A DNA stretch of 10,609 nt from a bacterium (GTDB lineage Bacteria > Zixibacteria > MSB-5A5 > GN15 > FEB-12): the NCBI GenBank assembly GCA_030668045.1, contig DAOUUR010000039.1:1-10609 (forward strand). The letters are read 5' to 3'. Position 1 is the first letter of the stretch; every line of letters begins with the position of its first letter. The translations under genes and the position numbers were made by a program. The notes below the pieces were generated by a model, which was not told the origin of the DNA, ran no database searches, and was given only the letters and a program-made list of their open reading frames with translations. Below are positions 6,950-10,609 of the stretch, piece by piece.

Positions 6950-9900
6950 TTGCCTAAGAAAAAAGAGAAAAAGAGCAAGTCCAAAGCTCAACGAATCAAG
7001 AGCGGTCGCCTTCATAAGGTGCGACAACCGCTAACGCCACCCAACGCCTTCCGATGTGCCCACTGGCTTGCAACAATGCAGTTCATCATTGTCGAGCGTA
7101 GCCATGTCGGCAATCTGGTCAGCATGGTTCAGTCGCAGTGGCATGATATATCGAAGTTCACCTGGAAACAAAAAGCCGCCAAAATGGCCGCCAACAAACC
7201 GGTATCGCTCGCCGGGGGTGCTGCTACCAGTGCTATCACCGGTGCCATGATCGGAATCGTCGGCGGTCCGCTCGGTGTCGTTATTGGTGCCGTTGCCGGT
7301 GCCCTCATTGGCGTTAACGTCGGTCTTATCAGTGTCGCCAGTGGCGCTATCATAGATCAGCTCAGCCACAAGTATAATCGTCGCAAGATCAGCGACCGCC
7401 TGGACAAATCATCGTACCGCGAGAAATCGGGCAAAACATCCGGTGGCGATGTTAAGGACAAAGACAAACGCAAGGGTCACTGGTACGAAGTTGAACATCC
7501 GATAACGATGTCCCAGCTCCGACGTCAGTACGACGATCTCTTCTGGAAAATATGGTACCACAAAGAGAACAAGGAGTTGATCGCGTGGCTCAAGCAGGAG
7601 TCAGGCCCGGTTTCGGCCAGCGGCTTCCCTATTCCCGCCGGAAAAAAAGTATGGATACCGTTTAAGCCGCAAAATGTATCGATCCGGCTGCAAAGAGTTG
7701 TCAAAGAATCGCTCCGCGACTCGGTCGTACACCTGCGTAACACGATCTCAATCTATCAGGAGATGGTGGACGAGGGCGCCTTCATGACCGGCGGCATTTA
7801 CTACACGACTGGCAAAGATGAAACGATTGACGATGTTGTCGCCAACGTTACAAACATGCATTCGAAAACCGAAACCAAGTTGCTCGTATTCAAAAAGAAA
7901 AAGCACTTCGATTTTATCCCCGCAGACATTTCCAAACATCCGAAAAACGAGCCGGGACGATGGCTGGAACTTGCGACCGGTGACAGTCTCAACAAGATTG
8001 CCTCCGATGAGAATCGTCGCGTCATGGACATCCTTCATCATGACGAGAACGATCAGCTTCGCACCTTCTATGTCTTTAAGGAACTTGATCCGAATGTCTC
8101 GGCCAATCGCGATCGACCACTGGATGGTGTCGGCAAGGTCTACCTCCCGCCCTTCATACCGCCTAAACGTACCTCTATCCGCAACGAAGTAATTGCTCAC
8201 GGCAAAGATGTAAAGATCGTTCGCAACACTCAGGTCAACTATCTGCCAACCGGCACGACCGTCTGGGTGCCCGTCTCGGGGGCGTCGCTGGTCGGCTCCG
8301 AGGCCAAAGAGGGTAATGTTTTCGATACTTGCGACTTCATGATCGACATGTGCGATGATGCTTTCTGGTATATCCATCATCTCAACAAATTCCGCAACTA
8401 CCTCCTGCCCAGCCTCAACCTCGCCCGCATCTATCTCGATGTTTTCGACGAACTCAATGACAACCTCGAACACGCGCGGGCCGATGTCGAAGACGCTGTT
8501 CTCGATTTCATGCAACGCGGCGAACACAAAGGTTGCAGGATGGAGCACCAGTGGAAAAACGTCCTCTATTTTAAGACAAAGAAACAATCGCCGGTACTCG
8601 CCTTTGTTGAGAGTCTTGCAGAAACTTTCTTTGGCGGCTTCACTACCGATCCATCGCACCGGCGGTGTATGCGCTCAATGCTCAAGCGGACCACTCTCCG
8701 GGCCGGCGAACCGGAAGACTACACGGTGGAAAAGGATAACCAGACGTTCGAAGAGATTGCCTCCGAAAAGGGCATCCCCGCACAGGCGTTGACGACTCAC
8801 AACTACGAGATGGGCGCACTTGAAGCCGACGAAGTCAAATACGATTCCGAAAAACAGGAGTTTGTTGCCAAGAGGACGGGACTGAAGAAGGGCACGAAGC
8901 TGAAGGTCCCGAAACCTAACGCCATTGACAAGCTGCTTTACAGTCCGATGTGGAAACTGATCGGCCTTACCCCGGAGGGAGCGCCGGAAGACTTTTCGGT
9001 CGATTACTCTGACAATCACACCGCGCGCGTTTCTATCGCCGAGGTCGACACCGATGCCTGCAAGAAAGAACTCGACGAGATGATTGATGAGTACTACGAA
9101 GCGCTATCGAAAAATAGTGAAACTCACAAAAAGAAATGGCACGAGGCACCAAAGGACGAGCGGCGATATCGATACTTCTTCAAGGACTTGCTGAATCAGT
9201 GTGACAATCCTGATTTCCACACGAAATTCGATCACAAAATCCAAAACACTAAGATGAAATTCACCACCGTCGAGAAAATCATGTGGACGGCCGACAGCGC
9301 TCTTGCCGTTATGTCCGAAGCTATCGGCATGTCTCTTGGCACGGTGGCCCAGGTCGGCGCGAGCGCAGCGGTCCCAACGGCCAAAGATGTCGGTGCTCTC
9401 GATGTGCTCAAAGCGTTCTTCTCCGGAGCCGACTTCGGACCTAAAATCGGCAAATATACGCTTGAAAAAACCGCTACCACCGGGTTCACCGTGGGCAACA
9501 CGCTTCTCGGGCTGGTCGTTGACAAAGGGGCGCCCAAGGGACTTGGCAAGATTACAAAAGACAAAGACCGCATCACCCGCGAACGCCTCCTTGATTACCG
9601 TCGCGAACGAGCGCTGGCCGCCCAGACCGTATCAGGACGCAAAGGCAAGAAAGAGAAAGCAAGTTTCAAGCGGGCCGCCAAAGAAACCGACGAGCTCTTC
9701 ATGAAAGTCACCAAGCATGCCTACTGGGCGCACTCAGTCCTGCAGAGCAAACTGGCGCCAATCCTTGTGCGGCTGGCTAAGAATCACGACAAACCGGGTC
9801 ACGGAATCAAGACCTGCCAGGAGGCCGGTCATTACCTCAGCGTCATGTACGAATTCCAGCACCAGCTTGATAAAACCGGGCGCTACATCGCCCCCTGCCT

Positions 9901-10168
9901 TGCTTTCGTAGCGCAGATGCGCGACTGGGAGAAACAACTGTCGCTAATCGAAGAAGACATCCGCAAGGTGTTGCAAGATTCGGCCGGTAACTGGATCAAA
10001 GATGGCGACCATTCCGGCTGCGTGAAGAAGCGGTTTCTCAAGAAATCAACCCGTTGCTACGGTCCTTCCGAGGACAAACCGAACGTACCGATTAATCCTC
10101 TCTCGAGTCGAGAGGAGAAACCGAAAGTGCCTTCTAAGAAAAGCCGCCCGAAGAAGCCTGAAAAGTAG
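6950..10168 (+). CDS. Large glycine-zipper, LysM-repeat protein, probable membrane-acting effector of unknown activity
   Basis: 1072 residues from TTG 6950, the first start after the upstream TAG in this frame, with AGGA at 6942-6945. Order of parts: a very basic N-terminus (1-25); a glycine-zipper hydrophobic segment at about 86-134 (GGAATSAITGAMIGIVGGPL...GAVAGALIG), able to form a membrane hairpin; LysM-like modules with closing strands GKKVWIPF (231-238), GKVYLPP (395-401), GTTVWVP (435-441) and GTKLKVP (648-654), the last with a clear 'YTVEKDNQTFEEIASEKGIP' start at 591; a second, weakly hydrophobic Gly/Ala region (about 776-860); a helical C-terminal part with GDHSGC (1019-1024), echoing GEHKGC (524-529); and a Lys/Pro-rich tail. 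No catalytic motif is recognised. A chaperone and adaptor upstream and a 2-TM protein downstream suggest a contractile-system effector. The modules are visible; the toxic role is inference. Confidence 0.9.
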   Translation: MPKKKEKKSKSKAQRIKSGRLHKVRQPLTPPNAFRCAHWLATMQFIIVERSHVGNLVSMVQSQWHDISKFTWKQKAAKMAANKPVSLAGGAATSAITGAMIGIVGGPLGVVIGAVAGALIGVNVGLISVASGAIIDQLSHKYNRRKISDRLDKSSYREKSGKTSGGDVKDKDKRKGHWYEVEHPITMSQLRRQYDDLFWKIWYHKENKELIAWLKQESGPVSASGFPIPAGKKVWIPFKPQNVSIRLQRVVKESLRDSVVHLRNTISIYQEMVDEGAFMTGGIYYTTGKDETIDDVVANVTNMHSKTETKLLVFKKKKHFDFIPADISKHPKNEPGRWLELATGDSLNKIASDENRRVMDILHHDENDQLRTFYVFKELDPNVSANRDRPLDGVGKVYLPPFIPPKRTSIRNEVIAHGKDVKIVRNTQVNYLPTGTTVWVPVSGASLVGSEAKEGNVFDTCDFMIDMCDDAFWYIHHLNKFRNYLLPSLNLARIYLDVFDELNDNLEHARADVEDAVLDFMQRGEHKGCRMEHQWKNVLYFKTKKQSPVLAFVESLAETFFGGFTTDPSHRRCMRSMLKRTTLRAGEPEDYTVEKDNQTFEEIASEKGIPAQALTTHNYEMGALEADEVKYDSEKQEFVAKRTGLKKGTKLKVPKPNAIDKLLYSPMWKLIGLTPEGAPEDFSVDYSDNHTARVSIAEVDTDACKKELDEMIDEYYEALSKNSETHKKKWHEAPKDERRYRYFFKDLLNQCDNPDFHTKFDHKIQNTKMKFTTVEKIMWTADSALAVMSEAIGMSLGTVAQVGASAAVPTAKDVGALDVLKAFFSGADFGPKIGKYTLEKTATTGFTVGNTLLGLVVDKGAPKGLGKITKDKDRITRERLLDYRRERALAAQTVSGRKGKKEKASFKRAAKETDELFMKVTKHAYWAHSVLQSKLAPILVRLAKNHDKPGHGIKTCQEAGHYLSVMYEFQHQLDKTGRYIAPCLAFVAQMRDWEKQLSLIEEDIRKVLQDSAGNWIKDGDHSGCVKKRFLKKSTRCYGPSEDKPNVPINPLSSREEKPKVPSKKSRPKKPEK
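10100..10114. repeat. Perfect 15-base inverted repeat inside the 3' end of the large LysM gene
   Basis: CTCTCGA-G-TCGAGAG is symmetrical around base 10107. As RNA it can form a 6-bp stem with an AGU loop, 66 bases before the start of the next gene. It lies in the codons for the low-complexity tail (PLSSREE). A role in transcript stability or coupling is possible but unproven. Confidence 0.5.
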
Positions 10169-10170
10169 CT

Positions 10171-10175
10171 GGAGG
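10171..10175 (+). promoter_or_regulatory. Strong ribosome binding site of the 2-TM gene
   Basis: GGAGG lies 5 bases before the TTG at 10181 and just after the upstream stop (TAG 10166-10168). It is the best Shine-Dalgarno in the window and supports the non-ATG start of a short gene. Confidence 0.7.
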
Positions 10176-10180
10176 TTCTT

Positions 10181-10426
10181 TTGAATTGGTTTCTGGACTA
10201 TTGGCTGACACTATTAATTGCATTCAATTATCTATTCGCCTTCACAGCGTTTTTATGGTATCAGCGGAAGTGGCGTGGCTTCTACTATTGGTACGGAGGG
10301 TACTTGCTCGATAAGAGGTTATCTGTGACAAACAAGGCTATTCGATATATCCTAAACTTGATATTGACTTACTGCCTTTCTGTCCTGCTCGGAGTCATCT
10401 TTAGCTTCTTGCGTCGAATCTTTTGA
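10181..10426 (+). CDS. Small two-transmembrane-helix protein, candidate immunity protein
   Basis: 81 residues from TTG 10181, backed by a GGAGG box. Two hydrophobic helices are evident, about residues 7-26 (YWLTLLIAFNYLFAFTAFLW) and 56-77 (start YILNLILTYC), joined by a basic and aromatic loop (RKWRGFYYWYGG, DKR, NK) that should be cytoplasmic; the tail is RRIF. No family is recognised. It starts 12 bases after the large LysM/glycine-zipper gene and is the last gene of the series. Small polytopic membrane proteins in that place often protect the producer from membrane-targeting or periplasmic effectors, so immunity is the favoured inference. The DNA is visibly more AT-rich than the genes before it (ATT, TTA, TAT, AAA codons). 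Part of that reflects the hydrophobic product, but it could also mark separate acquisition. Confidence 0.8.
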   Translation: MNWFLDYWLTLLIAFNYLFAFTAFLWYQRKWRGFYYWYGGYLLDKRLSVTNKAIRYILNLILTYCLSVLLGVIFSFLRRIF

Positions 10427-10443
10427 GTGGCGCCAACTCCCCC

Positions 10444-10609
10444 CTATCGCTTCCCATTCTGCGCAATTACATCCCGCCGGAGATCGTCAACATACTCCGC
10501 ACGAGTATGATTGGCCGCCTCCGCCCTATCGTAGTATCGTTCGGCCCGGGCCGACATTGATGGGTCGGACTGCTTAAGACCAAGCTGCTGAATAAGCCTC
10601 CCGCATTGA
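10444..10609 (-). CDS. C-terminal end of an unknown protein, 3' part only
   Basis: On the minus strand a frame runs from the window edge to a TAG (complement of 10444-10446). It encodes 54 visible residues that read like real protein, including QQLGLKQSDPSMSARAERYY, DRAEAANHTRAEYVDDLRRD and the end VIAQNGKR. The start is outside the window. The composition is Ala/Arg/Glu/Asp-rich and probably helical; no family is recognised. It converges on the 2-TM gene with only 17 bases between the two stops, marking the end of the plus-strand cluster. A coding assignment rests on the absence of stops over 162 bases and on plausible residue use only. Confidence 0.6.
   Translation of the reverse strand, partial: QCGRLIQQLGLKQSDPSMSARAERYYDRAEAANHTRAEYVDDLRRDVIAQNGKR

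Noticed and set aside
7748..8659. Open frame of 303 codons on the minus strand
   Set aside because: It lies wholly inside the large LysM gene, whose sense translation has recognisable LysM-like patterns; the antisense protein has none.
9797..9870. His/Glu-rich stretch in the large LysM protein (EAGHYLSVMYEFQHQ) as a metallopeptidase site
   Set aside because: The spacing does not match HExxH or other zinc-protease patterns that I know.
6926..10168. Reassigned TAG codon, since two TAG stops are followed by open sequence in the same frame
   Set aside because: Each TAG is followed within 12-21 bases by a start codon with a ribosome site, and a one-in-three frame match at each junction is not improbable.
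10425..10439. Near-palindrome GAGTGGCGCCAACTC between the convergent genes as a bidirectional terminator
   Set aside because: The GGCGCC centre leaves no loop for a stable stem without losing pairs, one arm has a bulge, and the following run is C, not T.

Overview
The window reads as one tightly packed plus-strand gene cluster, a cargo (effector) island of a contractile injection system such as a type VI secretion system. It is followed by the 3' end of a convergent minus-strand gene. A lipoprotein signal, an OmpA-like peptidoglycan-binding domain and small inner-membrane-type proteins indicate a Gram-negative (diderm) bacterium. Base composition is moderately GC-rich, and GTG and TTG starts are frequent. 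I cannot place the organism further: a myxobacterial or uncultured FCB/candidate-phylum origin is only a guess.

Layout. (1) 1-828: C-terminal part of a secreted spike or adaptor protein (Gly-rich linker, Ig-like domain, terminal 'GxLDxxG..VPPG' domain). (2) 858-4268: a 1136-residue OmpA-like / peptidoglycan-binding / zinc-metallopeptidase fusion, the best effector candidate. (3) 4290-5513: a lipoprotein with a PQQ-like beta-propeller, interrupted by one in-frame TGA at 4509-4511. (4) 5532-5957: a DcrB/DUF1795 protein resembling T6SS Eag chaperones. (5) 5975-6928: a second Ig-like + VPPG adaptor, paralogous to gene 1. (6) 6950-10168: a 1072-residue protein with a glycine-zipper membrane segment, LysM-like modules and an unrecognised C-terminal region. 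(7) 10181-10426: an 81-residue two-TM protein in AT-richer DNA. (8) 10444-10609, minus strand: C-terminal end of an unknown gene.

How it may work (inference). The genes form two successive modules: adaptor -> OmpA-metallopeptidase -> lipoprotein, then chaperone -> adaptor -> membrane/LysM effector -> small membrane protein. In each, an Ig-like/VPPG adaptor would dock a very large cargo onto the spike, and the small last gene is the natural immunity candidate. Gaps between the plus-strand genes are 12 to 29 bases and no promoter or terminator is evident inside, so co-transcription is likely. No sheath, tube, baseplate or ATPase gene lies in the window, so the type of secretion system is not proven. 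The two least explained parts are the 1072-residue protein with its 2-TM partner, and the TGA-interrupted propeller lipoprotein.
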